Assembly (NCBI GenBank): GCA_029266455.1
Contig: JAQSWV010000001.1
Coordinates: 59,346-123,345 of the forward strand
Direction of reading: 5' to 3'
DNA length: 64,000 bases
Source: Nocardioidaceae bacterium
GTDB lineage: Bacteria > Actinomycetota > Actinomycetes > Propionibacteriales > Nocardioidaceae
Made by a program: the position numbers and the translations under genes
Notes under the pieces: generated by a model
Told to the model about the DNA's origin: nothing
What the model saw: the letters and a program-made list of their open reading frames with translations, nothing else
Databases searched by the model: none
Part shown: positions 1-7,746 of the stretch, piece by piece
Position numbering within the stretch: position 1 is the first letter of the stretch
How the letters are laid out: each line of letters opens with the position of its first letter

Positions 1-461
1 CCGACCCGCGCGGGGTCTCGCACCGCGGTCGTGAACTCCTTCCAGGGGCGGCTGCTGCCGACCTTGATCTCCTCGTGCCAGGCCGACACGAGCACCCGGG
101 CCAGGTCGCGCGCGGTCACGACCACATGAACCTCACGGTCGTCGGCGAAGGCCGACACGGCCTGTCTGACCTGTGCCGGCCTGGCCACGGACAGGTGCTC
201 CTCGGAGACCAGCAGGTCGGCGGCGACCGAACGCGACTCCTCGACCAGCATCGACCACGCACCAGCGATGCGGCGGTCCTCGGCGCGTACGACTCTCCGG
301 CCGAGCAGGTCCAGGACCGCGAGGTGCTGGTTGGGGCGGCCTTCCCCGCCCGGGTAGAGAATCCCGTGCTCACGCAACTGGGACCGGTTCGCCGCCATCA
401 GGTGCTGGAAGTAGGTGGTGCCCGTCTTGTGCAGCCCGATGTGCAGGTACGCCGCGTGCAC
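1..461 (-). CDS. Sulfotransferase-family protein, C-terminus beyond the window
   Basis: A reading frame open from a GTG at 461 to the window edge gives 153 residues with no stop. Near residues 7-16 it has HIGLHKTGTT, the 5'-phosphosulfate-binding loop of sulfotransferases. Around residues 116-127 it has TARDLARVLVSAW, which matches the 3'-phosphate-binding segment with its conserved Arg and Ser. By family it should move a sulfo group from PAPS to a carbohydrate or other hydroxyl acceptor; the acceptor cannot be told. The GTG lies one base after the stop of the PPOX flavoprotein gene, so the two are probably co-transcribed and translationally coupled. The C-terminal half is outside the window, so completeness is unknown. 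Confidence 0.75.
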   Translation of the reverse strand, partial: MHAAYLHIGLHKTGTTYFQHLMAANRSQLREHGILYPGGEGRPNQHLAVLDLLGRRVVRAEDRRIAGAWSMLVEESRSVAADLLVSEEHLSVARPAQVRQAVSAFADDREVHVVVTARDLARVLVSAWHEEIKVGSSRPWKEFTTAVRDPARV

Positions 462-462
462 C

Positions 463-1077
463 TCAGTAGAGCGTCTCGGAGTACTGCGGACCGTAGTACC
501 GCTCCAGGTCCTCCAGGCTGTCGTCCGGACGCTCGAAGCGCTGGGCGATCGCCGCCCGGGACGGCAGGGCCTCGAGGTCCCACTGCTCGGGCGACCACAC
601 CTGTGAGCGCAGGAACGCCTTCGAGCAGTGGAAGTACACCTGCTCGATCTCCACCTCCAGCGCCAGCCGGGGCCGGTGGCGGCCGACGACCAGCCGGTCG
701 AAGTACGGAGCGTCCCGCACCAGCCGGGCGCGACCGTTGATCCGCAGCGTGTCGCCTCGACCCGGGACGAGGTAGATCAGGCCGACGTGCGGGTTGGCGA
801 GCACATTGCGGAAGCCGTCGAGGCGGCGGTTGCCGGGCCGGTCCGGCAGCGCGATGCGGCTCGGGCCGAGCACCATCGTGAAACCGGGTGGATCGCCCTT
901 GGGGGACACGTCGCAGCTGCCGTCCGCGCCGCCGGTCGCGACGAAGCACAGCGGGGAGCGTGCCAGCCACTGCTCGTGCAGGGGGTCGAGTCGCGAGCGT
1001 TCCTTGCGCAGTGCCCGCGGCATGGGTTCCCCCACGAGCTCGGCCAGCTCTGCCTCGGTGGTCACCTCGATGGTCAT
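463..1077 (-). CDS. PPOX-type FMN-dependent flavoprotein (MSMEG_1061-like)
   Basis: This 204-residue protein belongs to the pyridoxamine-5'-phosphate-oxidase-like split-barrel flavoproteins. The family signature is visible: CFVATGGADGSCDVSPKGDP near residues 45-64, then ALPDRPGNRR and a GRGDTLRINGRARLV segment typical of the FMN-binding half. Members bind FMN (related groups bind F420) and reduce or oxidise small molecules; the substrate is not known. The ATG start is preceded by TACCCT with a 6-nt gap, predicting a leaderless transcript. It is the first gene of a short minus-strand operon with the sulfotransferase. Family assignment is solid; physiological role is not. Confidence 0.85.
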   Translation of the reverse strand: MTIEVTTEAELAELVGEPMPRALRKERSRLDPLHEQWLARSPLCFVATGGADGSCDVSPKGDPPGFTMVLGPSRIALPDRPGNRRLDGFRNVLANPHVGLIYLVPGRGDTLRINGRARLVRDAPYFDRLVVGRHRPRLALEVEIEQVYFHCSKAFLRSQVWSPEQWDLEALPSRAAIAQRFERPDDSLEDLERYYGPQYSETLY

Positions 1078-1083
1078 GCCCGG

Positions 1084-1089
1084 AGGGTA
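1084..1089 (-). promoter_or_regulatory. Leaderless -10 element of the PPOX gene
   Basis: On the minus strand TACCCT lies exactly 6 nt before the ATG at 1077. This fits an actinobacterial TANNNT box with transcription starting at or next to the start codon. No convincing -35 is seen. Confidence 0.5.
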
Positions 1090-1125
1090 CGCGGGGGACG
1101 CCCTTCGGGCGGCGCCGCCGCCGGC

Positions 1126-1392
1126 TCAGAACACGAACGGCGCGGACACCGCGGCCGGGATGACCCCGATCAGCAGCAGCGGTGACAGCGGTGAGCGACG
1201 GTGGATGAGCAGGCAGCCCGCGAGCGTCAGCAGGCCGACGAGGACGCCCATTGCCCAGAGCCCGGGGGCGTTTCCGTTCTCGGCCAGAGTGTCGCTCCAG
1301 ACGCTGTAGCCCGCCATCGCCGTGGTGGAGATCATGCCCATCGTGAACAGCAGCGCCGACGCCACCCACTGCTGGACCTTGGTGATATCCAC
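1126..1392 (-). CDS. Small hypothetical membrane protein
   Basis: An 88-residue protein with three hydrophobic stretches (about residues 9-30, 45-62 and 68-87), so probably two or three transmembrane helices. A short polar loop contains SDTLAENGNAPG, and HRRSP follows the second helix. I do not recognise a family. The GTG at 1392 was chosen because an AGGA lies about 8 nt upstream and the protein then begins directly before the first helix; an upstream in-frame ATG would only add three residues. It is divergent from the flavin monooxygenase gene, with an inverted repeat between them, so shared control is possible. Function unknown. Confidence 0.6.
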   Translation of the reverse strand: MDITKVQQWVASALLFTMGMISTTAMAGYSVWSDTLAENGNAPGLWAMGVLVGLLTLAGCLLIHRRSPLSPLLLIGVIPAAVSAPFVF

Positions 1393-1465
1393 GCCGCACA
1401 TCCTGCCCCGCCGCCGGAGCGGGAACACGCGCAGGGAGAGCGCGGTTGACATCCGGTGAGACATA

Positions 1466-1479
1466 GTTGACCTCTCAAC
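1466..1479. promoter_or_regulatory. Inverted repeat GTTGA-N4-TCAAC, candidate operator
   Basis: The sequence GTTGACCTCTCAAC is a perfect 5-bp inverted repeat with a 4-nt centre. It sits in the intergenic region between the divergent small membrane protein (start 1392) and the monooxygenase gene (start 1498). Its form suits a dimeric MarR- or TetR-type repressor. No such regulator is encoded in the window, so the binding protein is unknown. Confidence 0.45.
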
Positions 1480-1497
1480 GACGTAGCGAGGCGTGGC

Positions 1498-2595
1498 ATG
1501 CAGTTCGGCATCTTCAGCGTGGGGGACGTGACCCCGGACCCGACCACCGGCCGTGCGCCGACCGAGGCCGAGCGCATCGCCTCGATGGTGACGATCGCGC
1601 TCAAGGCGGAGGAGGTCGGCCTGGACGTCTTCGCGACCGGAGAGCACCACAACCCGCCGTTCGTGCCCTCGTCGCCGACGACCCTGCTCGGCTACATCGC
1701 AGCGCGTACGAAGCGGCTGCTGCTCTCGACCTCGACCACGCTGATCACCACCAACGACCCGGTGAAGATCGCCGAGGACTACGCGATGCTGCAGCACCTG
1801 GCCGAGGGCCGGGTCGACCTGATGATGGGGCGGGGGAACACCGGGCCGGTCTACCCGTGGTTCGGCAAGGACATCCGGGACGGCCTGGCCCTCGCGGTGG
1901 AGAACTACGCCCTCCTCCGGCGGCTGTGGCGCGAGGACGTCGTCGACTGGGAGGGCCGCTTCCGCACCCCGCTGCAGTCGTTCACCTCCACGCCTCGCCC
2001 GCTCGACGGCGTGCCGCCGTTCGTCTGGCACGGCTCGATCCGCACTCCCGAGATCGCCGAGCAGGCGGCGTACTACGGCGACGGCTTCTTCGCCAACCAC
2101 ATCTTCTGGCCGCCGGAGCACACGCAGAAGATGGTGGGGCTCTACCGTCAGCGCTTCGAGCACTACGGCCACGGCAGCGCCGACCAGGCGATCGTGGGAC
2201 TCGGTGGACAGGTGTTCATGCGTCGCCGTTCGCAAGCCGCGGTCAGCGAGTTCCGGCCGTACTTCGACAACGCGCCCGTCTACGGTCACGGCCCGTCCCT
2301 GGAGGAGTTCAGCGCCCAGACGCCGCTGACGGTCGGCAGCCCGCAGCAGGTGATCGAGCGGACTCTGGGCTTCCGCGACTACGTGGGGGACTACCAGCGC
2401 CAGCTGTTCCTGGTGGACCATGCCGGTCTGCCGCTCAAGACCGTGCTGGAGCAGCTCGACCTGCTCGGCGAGGAGGTCGTGCCGGTGCTGCGCCGTGAGC
2501 TCGCGGTGCGGCGTCCCGCCACCGTGCCGGAGGCGCCGACGCACGCGTCGCTGCGTGCCGCCGCGCGGACGCAGCTCCAGGGGAGCACCCGATGA
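1498..2595 (+). CDS. Luciferase-like FMN-dependent monooxygenase (CE1758 family)
   Basis: A 365-residue LLM-class flavin oxidoreductase with a TIM-barrel fold. Recognisable family segments include GLDVFATGEHH near residues 40-50, LLLSTSTTLITTNDPV near 73-88, and GRVDLMMGRGN near 103-113. The neighbour is an NAD(P)H-dependent FMN reductase of the CE1759 type, and the CE1758/CE1759 pair is a recognised two-component monooxygenase arrangement: the reductase supplies reduced flavin, this subunit oxygenates the substrate. The stop overlaps the reductase start (ATGA), implying coupled translation. The substrate is unknown. A candidate operator lies about 20 bp upstream of the start. Confidence 0.85.
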   Translation: MQFGIFSVGDVTPDPTTGRAPTEAERIASMVTIALKAEEVGLDVFATGEHHNPPFVPSSPTTLLGYIAARTKRLLLSTSTTLITTNDPVKIAEDYAMLQHLAEGRVDLMMGRGNTGPVYPWFGKDIRDGLALAVENYALLRRLWREDVVDWEGRFRTPLQSFTSTPRPLDGVPPFVWHGSIRTPEIAEQAAYYGDGFFANHIFWPPEHTQKMVGLYRQRFEHYGHGSADQAIVGLGGQVFMRRRSQAAVSEFRPYFDNAPVYGHGPSLEEFSAQTPLTVGSPQQVIERTLGFRDYVGDYQRQLFLVDHAGLPLKTVLEQLDLLGEEVVPVLRRELAVRRPATVPEAPTHASLRAAARTQLQGSTR

Positions 2596-3200
2596 CCGGG
2601 CGCAGGCTGGCCGTGGTCAGCGCCGGGCTCAGCCGGCCGTCGACGACGCGGCTGCTGGCCGACCGGCTGGGCGAGGCGGCGAGCGCTGCGCTCGAGGATG
2701 CGGGCCTCGGCGTCGACCTGCAGGTCGTCGAGCTGCGCGACCTGGCGCACCAGGTCACCGACAACCTGCTCACCGGCTTCCCCGCGCCCCCGCTCCGGGC
2801 CGCGATCGACACCGTCGTCCGGGCCGACGGTGTGGTCGCGGTGTCGCCGATCTTCGCGGCGTCGTACAGCGGCCTGTTCAAGTCGTTCTTCGACGTGCTG
2901 GACGCGGACGCCCTGGCCGGCACTCCGGTGCTGCTCGGCGCGACCGGCGGAACCGAGCGACACTCGCTGGCACTCGAGCACGCGCTGCGGCCGCTGTTCG
3001 CCTACCTGCGAGCCGTGACGGTCCCGACCGCGGTGTATGCCGCCACGTCCGACTTCGGCACCGCCGAGGCGGGTGGTCTGGACGAACGCATCGGCCGAGC
3101 GGCCGGCGAGCTGGCGACCCTGGTGGCCGGTCGGCCTCCCGGCCCCCCGCCCGTTCCGTCGGTCGACCCGACGCCGTTCGCGGAGCTGCTTGCCCGCTGA
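2592..3200 (+). CDS. NAD(P)H-dependent FMN reductase (CE1759 family)
   Basis: A 202-residue flavodoxin-like NADPH:FMN reductase. The N-terminal AVVSAGLSRPSTTRLLADRL corresponds to the phosphate-binding loop of the flavodoxin fold, and SPIFAASYSGLFKSFFDVL near residues 84-102 is the conserved flavin-contact segment (the P-x-Y-x-x-S/G-L-K-x-x-D pattern of this superfamily). It overlaps the monooxygenase gene by 4 bp and should provide it with reduced FMN. Length is normal for the family. The pairing makes the role fairly safe, while the electron donor preference (NADH or NADPH) cannot be judged. Confidence 0.85.
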   Translation: MTGRRLAVVSAGLSRPSTTRLLADRLGEAASAALEDAGLGVDLQVVELRDLAHQVTDNLLTGFPAPPLRAAIDTVVRADGVVAVSPIFAASYSGLFKSFFDVLDADALAGTPVLLGATGGTERHSLALEHALRPLFAYLRAVTVPTAVYAATSDFGTAEAGGLDERIGRAAGELATLVAGRPPGPPPVPSVDPTPFAELLAR

Positions 3201-3219
3201 GGCTCAACGGTCGCTGACG

Positions 3220-3225
3220 TACGCT
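3220..3225 (+). promoter_or_regulatory. Leaderless -10 element of lepB
   Basis: TACGCT is followed by 6 nt and then the GTG at 3232. This supports both a separate promoter for lepB and the choice of that GTG as the start. Confidence 0.5.
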
Positions 3226-3231
3226 TCCCAG

Positions 3232-3960
3232 GTGTCGACCTCCGCCGCCGCCGGGCCGGCTGCCGTTGCCGGTTCCGGGCGACGCGAGCGCCGCCGCATC
3301 CCCCGCTGGCTCGAGCTCGTGCTGATCGTCGTCCTGGCGCTGGCGCTGGCGGCTCTCACCAAGACCTTCCTGGCGCAGAGCTTCTTCGTGCCGTCGGGGT
3401 CGATGCGGCCCCTGCTGCAGGGCGGCGACCCTGCCCGCACCGACGACCGCATCCTGGTCGAGAAGGTGTCGTACTGGAACGGCGACGTCTCCCGGGGCGA
3501 CGTCGTGGTCTTCGACGACTCGCAGAACTGGCTCCGGGTGGCCGCCGAGCGCGAGACCGGTCTGTTGCGGGCAGGGCTCGAGGTCGTGGGGCTGTGGCCG
3601 ACCGGCGGTCATCTGGTCAAGCGGGTGATCGGGGTGTCCGGCGACACCGTCGCCTGCTGCGACGCGCAGAACCGGGTCACCGTCAACGGCGAGCCCCTGG
3701 ACGAGTCGGACTACCTGGCCGAGGGGACGCAGCCGTCCGAGGTGGAGTTCTCGGTGCGGGTTCCCGACGACCGGCTGTGGGTGATGGGCGACAACCGGCA
3801 GAGCAGCGAGGACTCGCGGGCGCACATCGGCGAGCCCGGCGGCGGCTTCGTGCCCGTCGACGACGTCGTGGGCAAGGTGCTGGCGGTCGTGTGGCCGGCC
3901 GACCGGCGCGACCTCGTGGAGCGGCCCGACACGTACGACAACGCCTCGCTGGACGAGTGA
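3232..3960 (+). CDS. lepB: Signal peptidase I
   Basis: A 242-residue type I signal peptidase of family S26, which removes signal peptides from secreted proteins at the outer face of the membrane. One transmembrane helix spans about residues 27-47. The catalytic Ser is S57 in FVPSGSMRP and the general-base Lys is K130 in GGHLVKRVIGVSGD; GDNRQSSEDSR near 186-196 is the conserved box E. The GTG at 3232 is chosen because a TACGCT box lies 6 nt upstream and the N-terminus is then of normal length. An in-frame upstream extension would overlap the FMN reductase gene. The region between the serine and lysine boxes contains an insertion common in actinobacterial enzymes. Confidence 0.9.
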   Translation: MSTSAAAGPAAVAGSGRRERRRIPRWLELVLIVVLALALAALTKTFLAQSFFVPSGSMRPLLQGGDPARTDDRILVEKVSYWNGDVSRGDVVVFDDSQNWLRVAAERETGLLRAGLEVVGLWPTGGHLVKRVIGVSGDTVACCDAQNRVTVNGEPLDESDYLAEGTQPSEVEFSVRVPDDRLWVMGDNRQSSEDSRAHIGEPGGGFVPVDDVVGKVLAVVWPADRRDLVERPDTYDNASLDE

Positions 3961-3967
3961 GCGGCCA

Positions 3968-4942
3968 CTATCCCCGTCGCAGCACCCTGAGCGGCTCGTC
4001 GTCCAGCCAGGCGACGATGTCCTCGACGACCCCGGTGAAGTAGACCCGGTAGTTCTGCCGGGTCACGTAGCCGACGTGCGGGGTGAGCACCACGTTGGGC
4101 AGCGAGCGGAGCGGATGATCCGGCGGCAGGGGCTCGTCGTCGTACACGTCCATCGCCGCGCCGGCGATGGTCCGGCCCCGCAGCGCGTCGAGCATCGCCT
4201 GCTGGTCGACGATCGGGCCGCGCGAGGTGTTGACGAGCCAGCCGTCGGGGCCCAGGCGCTCGAGCTGTGGAGCCGCGACCAGACCCCGGCTCCGCTCCGA
4301 CAACGGCATGTGGATGCTCACCACGTCGCTGCGGCCGAACAGGTCGTCGAGACCCGCTGCACATCGGGCCCCGTGCTCGGCGGCGCGCTCGCCGGTCAGG
4401 TGCGGACTCCAGGCGACGAGCTCCATCTCGAAGGCACGGGCGTAGCGGGCCACCACCGTGCCGAGCCTGCCGAGACCCAGCACGCCGAGGGTGCGGCCGG
4501 CGAGCTCGGTGCCGACCGTCGACTGCCAGCGGCCATTGCGCATGGCCGACAGCTCCGTCTCCAGATGCCGGTGCGCCGCCAGGATCAGGGCCCAGGTGAG
4601 CTCGGGCGTCCCCGCGGGCGCCATGTCCGTTCCGCTGACCACCACACCCTGGTCCGCGGCGGCGGCCAGGTCGATCGAGTCGTTGCGCCGGGCGGTCGTC
4701 ACCAGCAGCCGCAACCGAGGCAGCCGCTCGATCAGGCTGCCGGGGAAGGGGGTCCGCTCCCGCATGGCCACCACCACGTCGTACGGCTCGAGCCGCTGCG
4801 CCACCGCCTCCTCGTCGTCGAGGTGGTCGGTGTAGACGTCGACCCTGGCGCGGCCCTCGAGCGGCGCCCAGTCGGCGCTGGCCAGGGCCACCTGCTGGTA
4901 GTCGTCGAGGACGGCTATCCGGACAGCGGTCCGGCTGTCCAT
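3968..4942 (-). CDS. D-isomer-specific 2-hydroxyacid dehydrogenase family protein
   Basis: A 324-residue NAD-dependent oxidoreductase. The Rossmann motif is GVLGLGRLG near residues 149-157. The catalytic set is visible as Arg in NTSRGPIVD, Glu in YDDEPLPPDHPL and His in TPHVGYVTR, so the protein looks active. Members reduce 2-keto acids or oxidise D-2-hydroxyacids, including phosphoglycerate and various aliphatic acids; the specific substrate is not readable. Its ATG follows directly after the TAG of the upstream LCP gene, so the two are almost certainly in one transcript, although a functional tie to cell-wall assembly is not obvious. Confidence 0.85.
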   Translation of the reverse strand: MDSRTAVRIAVLDDYQQVALASADWAPLEGRARVDVYTDHLDDEEAVAQRLEPYDVVVAMRERTPFPGSLIERLPRLRLLVTTARRNDSIDLAAAADQGVVVSGTDMAPAGTPELTWALILAAHRHLETELSAMRNGRWQSTVGTELAGRTLGVLGLGRLGTVVARYARAFEMELVAWSPHLTGERAAEHGARCAAGLDDLFGRSDVVSIHMPLSERSRGLVAAPQLERLGPDGWLVNTSRGPIVDQQAMLDALRGRTIAGAAMDVYDDEPLPPDHPLRSLPNVVLTPHVGYVTRQNYRVYFTGVVEDIVAWLDDEPLRVLRRG

Positions 4943-6220
4943 CTAGCCGAGACCGTTCGCCTGGCAGAGGTCGGCGCCGATGTCGCCGGTCTGGTCGGCG
5001 ATGATCAGCTCGAACAGCTGCTGCGACAGCTCGGGGTCCCAGGTGGCGTCGGCGGAGGCCAGCGGCACCGTGCAGGTCTTGCCACCGCCGCTCACCCCGC
5101 CCATCGCCCAGGCGAAGCGCGCCAGGTCGATCGGTCCCATCTCCTCCCCGATGACCAGGGCGCCGGCGCCGGCCGAGGCCAGCCGGTAGTAGCGCCACGG
5201 GTTCAGCACCGTCCACGGCGACGCCGCCTTGTCGGCGATGGCGCTGACCACCTGGCGCTGGTTCTGGACGCGCTGCAGGTCGGCGCTGGCGAAGGCGCGG
5301 GTGCGGGCGAACCCGAGTGCGGTGGTCCCATCGGCCTCCTGGCAGCCGGCGGCGATGTCGAGGCCCGCCTTGCGGTCCTGGACGGCCTCCTCCGGACAGA
5401 TCTCGACCCCGCCGAGAGCGTCGACCACGTCGACGAACCCGCCGAGGCCGATCTGGACGTACCCGTCGACCCGGATGCCGGTGTTCTGCTCCACCGTCTC
5501 GACCAGCAGCGGGGCACCACCGCTCGAGAATGCCGAGTTGATCTTCGAGCCCCCGACGCCGGGGATCTCGACCGGCGAGTCACGCGGGACCGACACCAGC
5601 GTGGTGGGGCCGTCGCCGGTGTGCAGGATCATGATCGTGTCGGTGCGCCCGCCCTCGGCGTTCCCTGTGGCCAGGTCCGCCCGCTCCTCGGCGCTCAGGC
5701 CCGCACGGCTGTCGGAGCCCACGATCAGGTACGTCGTACCCGGCTGGTCCCCTGGTCGCTCACCGGCGGGCGTGGCATCGACCTTCTCGATCTGGGACCA
5801 GGCCCAGATCGGCACCAGGACGAGAAACAGCAGCCAGACCAGGACCAGGGCCAGCAGCACGCGGCGCACGACCCGGGCGCGGCTGGGGGGGCGGCTGCGG
5901 GGCCGACTGCGGGGCTGCTCGCGGGGGGAGGCGCCACCGGGCGGCGGGAGGTTCGGAGGCGGCAGGTCGGCCCGGGGCTGCTGCGGCTGCTGGGGCTGCT
6001 GGCGGGGCCGCGGCCGGTCCGGCTCCGCGGGCGGCGGGGTGCTCGAGCGTGGAGCCGGCGGTGGTCCCGGGACGCGCATGGCGCGGGTGGCGTCGGGGTC
6101 GTCCTCAGCGCCGGGAGGGGAGCCGTCGGAGCTGTCGGAACTGCTCGGGCCGCCCTCGCCGGGGCCGCTGTACAGCCACCGGTACCGGTCGTCGTCGGAC
6201 GAGCTCGGACGGTCGGGCAT
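4943..6220 (-). CDS. LCP-family cell-wall polymer ligase (LytR-CpsA-Psr), single-TM type
   Basis: A protein of about 425 residues. The first 110 or so residues are a Pro/Arg-rich, probably disordered cytoplasmic tail. A single transmembrane helix follows (VVRRVLLALVLVWLLFLVLV region), then an extracytoplasmic LCP domain. Domain hallmarks are TYLIVGSDSRAGL, RTDTIMILHTGDG, VSVPRDSPVEIPG and a later FARTRAFASADLQRVQNQR, which carry the Arg and Asp residues that bind the pyrophosphate lipid. LCP enzymes move glycopolymers from a lipid carrier to peptidoglycan. The ATG at 6220 is preferred over a GTG one codon earlier because TACCCT stands exactly 6 nt before it. The syntenic M. tuberculosis protein would be Lcp1 (Rv3267), an arabinogalactan ligase. 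Confidence 0.88.
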   Translation of the reverse strand: MPDRPSSSDDDRYRWLYSGPGEGGPSSSDSSDGSPPGAEDDPDATRAMRVPGPPPAPRSSTPPPAEPDRPRPRQQPQQPQQPRADLPPPNLPPPGGASPREQPRSRPRSRPPSRARVVRRVLLALVLVWLLFLVLVPIWAWSQIEKVDATPAGERPGDQPGTTYLIVGSDSRAGLSAEERADLATGNAEGGRTDTIMILHTGDGPTTLVSVPRDSPVEIPGVGGSKINSAFSSGGAPLLVETVEQNTGIRVDGYVQIGLGGFVDVVDALGGVEICPEEAVQDRKAGLDIAAGCQEADGTTALGFARTRAFASADLQRVQNQRQVVSAIADKAASPWTVLNPWRYYRLASAGAGALVIGEEMGPIDLARFAWAMGGVSGGGKTCTVPLASADATWDPELSQQLFELIIADQTGDIGADLCQANGLG

Positions 6221-6226
6221 CACCTC

Positions 6227-6232
6227 AGGGTA
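6227..6232 (-). promoter_or_regulatory. Leaderless -10 element of the first LCP gene
   Basis: Minus-strand TACCCT, 6 nt before the ATG at 6220. About 65 bp away the divergent second LCP gene has its own candidate box. Confidence 0.45.
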
Positions 6233-6296
6233 CGGGAGCAGCGGGGTCGCGGACCGTCCACGGCGCGCCGTGACCCCTGTGACTGGTGATGCTGGG

Positions 6297-6302
6297 GATA
6301 CT
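6297..6302 (+). promoter_or_regulatory. Candidate -10 element of the second LCP gene
   Basis: GATACT is followed by 7 nt and the GTG at 6310. It is a looser match (first base G) to the TANNNT boxes seen elsewhere in the window. Confidence 0.35.
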
Positions 6303-6309
6303 TCCGCGA

Positions 6310-7719
6310 GTGAGCGACCACGTGTTGCCAGCAGGTCGACCCCCGGTGGCGGTCCGTGTGACCACGGCCGCCGAGAGGCTGCGCTTCCGCCGTGCCCTGA
6401 CGCTGCTGGCCATGACCATGCTGCTGCCCGGATCGGCGCAGCTGGTGGCCGGCAGCCGTCGAGTGGGCCTGCTGGCCGTGCGCTGCGCGATGGCGCTGTT
6501 CGCGCTCCTCCTGCTGCTCGGTGTGGTCGGGTGGCTCGACCGGGGCCTCGTGCTGGGGCTGGCCACCGACACCCGGGTGCTGCAGGCGGTGCGCATCCTG
6601 CTGATGGCGCTCACGGTCGGGTGGGTGCTGCTGCTGCTGGACGCCTGGCGGCTGGGTCGCCCTCCCACGCTGCCGCGCCGGCCGAGACTCGCCCTGGCCG
6701 GCGTCAGCACCGTGCTGGTCGCCGTGGTCTCGTCCCTCCTCTTGTTCTCGGCGCACGTGGTGGCCGTGCAGCGCGACTTCATCCTGTCGGTGTTCGGAAC
6801 CGGTGCGGCGGCCGAGGCGGTCGACGGGCGCTACACGGTGCTCCTGCTCGGCGGTGACTCCGGCCCGACCCGCTGGGGCGTGCGGCCCGACTCCATCACG
6901 CTCGCCAGCATCGACGCCGACACCGGTCGCACCGTTCTGTTCGGCCTGCCCCGGAACATGGCCGACGTCCCTTTCCCCGACGGGACGCCGATGGCCGAGC
7001 GGTTCCCCGACGGCTTCGACTGCGAGGGCTGCTACCTAAACAGCGTCTACACCTACGCCATCTCTCACCCGAAGCTGTTCCCGGGCGACCAGGACCCGGG
7101 TCTCACGGCCACGCGGCAGGCGGTCGAGGCGATCACGGGCCTCCCGGTCAACTACTACGCGATGGTCAACCTCAAGGGCTTCACCCGGCTCGTCGACGCG
7201 GTGGGCGGGGTGACGATCAAGGTCACCGAGCCGGTCGCCATCGGGGGTGGCGCGAGCGACGTGGCCGGCACCATCGACCCGGGCAGGCAGCACCTCGACG
7301 GCTTCGAGACCCTGTGGTTCGCGCGCAGCCGCGCCTTCGACGACGACTACTCGCGGATGGCCCGGCAGAAGTGCGTGATGAACGCCATGCTGCACCAGCT
7401 CAGCCCGCGCCAGGTCCTCCTGAATGTCCAGGAGATCGCCGACGCCAGCAAGGAGCTGCTCAGCACCGACATCCCGGGCAGCGAGCTGGACCGCTTCGTC
7501 GACCTCGCTCTCAAGGCGCGCAACGAGCCCATCTCCACGGTGTCGTTCGTTCCCCCGATGATCGCCACCGAGGACCCCGACTACGACCTGATCCGGACCA
7601 AGGTGGACGACGCGCTGGCCAAGGCCGAGGGCGTGAAGCCGTCCGGCGGGAGCGGTGGGGGCGGGAAGCCGAAGAACGGGTCGGCCAACTCGTCCGGCGA
7701 CCTGGCCGCCGCCTGTTGA
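6310..7719 (+). CDS. LCP-family protein with multi-helix N-terminus
   Basis: About 469 residues. Unlike the divergent LCP protein it has four hydrophobic helices in the first 150 residues before the LCP domain. The domain shows YTVLLLGGDSGPTRWGVRPD, SITLASIDADTGRT, FGLPRNMADVPFPDG and WFARSRAFDDDYSRMARQ, retaining the catalytic Arg residues. The C-terminus is a Gly/Ser/Lys-rich tail (SGGSGGGGKPKNGS). The likely job is transfer of a wall polysaccharide from its lipid carrier to peptidoglycan. It heads a plus-strand run that continues into galactan-type glycosyltransferases. The GTG at 6310 is chosen from the -10 spacing; ATG or GTG codons at 6286-6289 are alternatives. Confidence 0.85.
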   Translation: MSDHVLPAGRPPVAVRVTTAAERLRFRRALTLLAMTMLLPGSAQLVAGSRRVGLLAVRCAMALFALLLLLGVVGWLDRGLVLGLATDTRVLQAVRILLMALTVGWVLLLLDAWRLGRPPTLPRRPRLALAGVSTVLVAVVSSLLLFSAHVVAVQRDFILSVFGTGAAAEAVDGRYTVLLLGGDSGPTRWGVRPDSITLASIDADTGRTVLFGLPRNMADVPFPDGTPMAERFPDGFDCEGCYLNSVYTYAISHPKLFPGDQDPGLTATRQAVEAITGLPVNYYAMVNLKGFTRLVDAVGGVTIKVTEPVAIGGGASDVAGTIDPGRQHLDGFETLWFARSRAFDDDYSRMARQKCVMNAMLHQLSPRQVLLNVQEIADASKELLSTDIPGSELDRFVDLALKARNEPISTVSFVPPMIATEDPDYDLIRTKVDDALAKAEGVKPSGGSGGGGKPKNGSANSSGDLAAAC

Positions 7720-7746
7720 GCAACCGGTGACTACCGTGTCGTACTT

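Noticed and set aside
4076..6289. A 737-codon plus-strand open frame across the dehydrogenase and LCP genes
   Set aside because: It is antisense to two genes with clear catalytic motifs and shows His/Gly/Val-rich low-information sequence.
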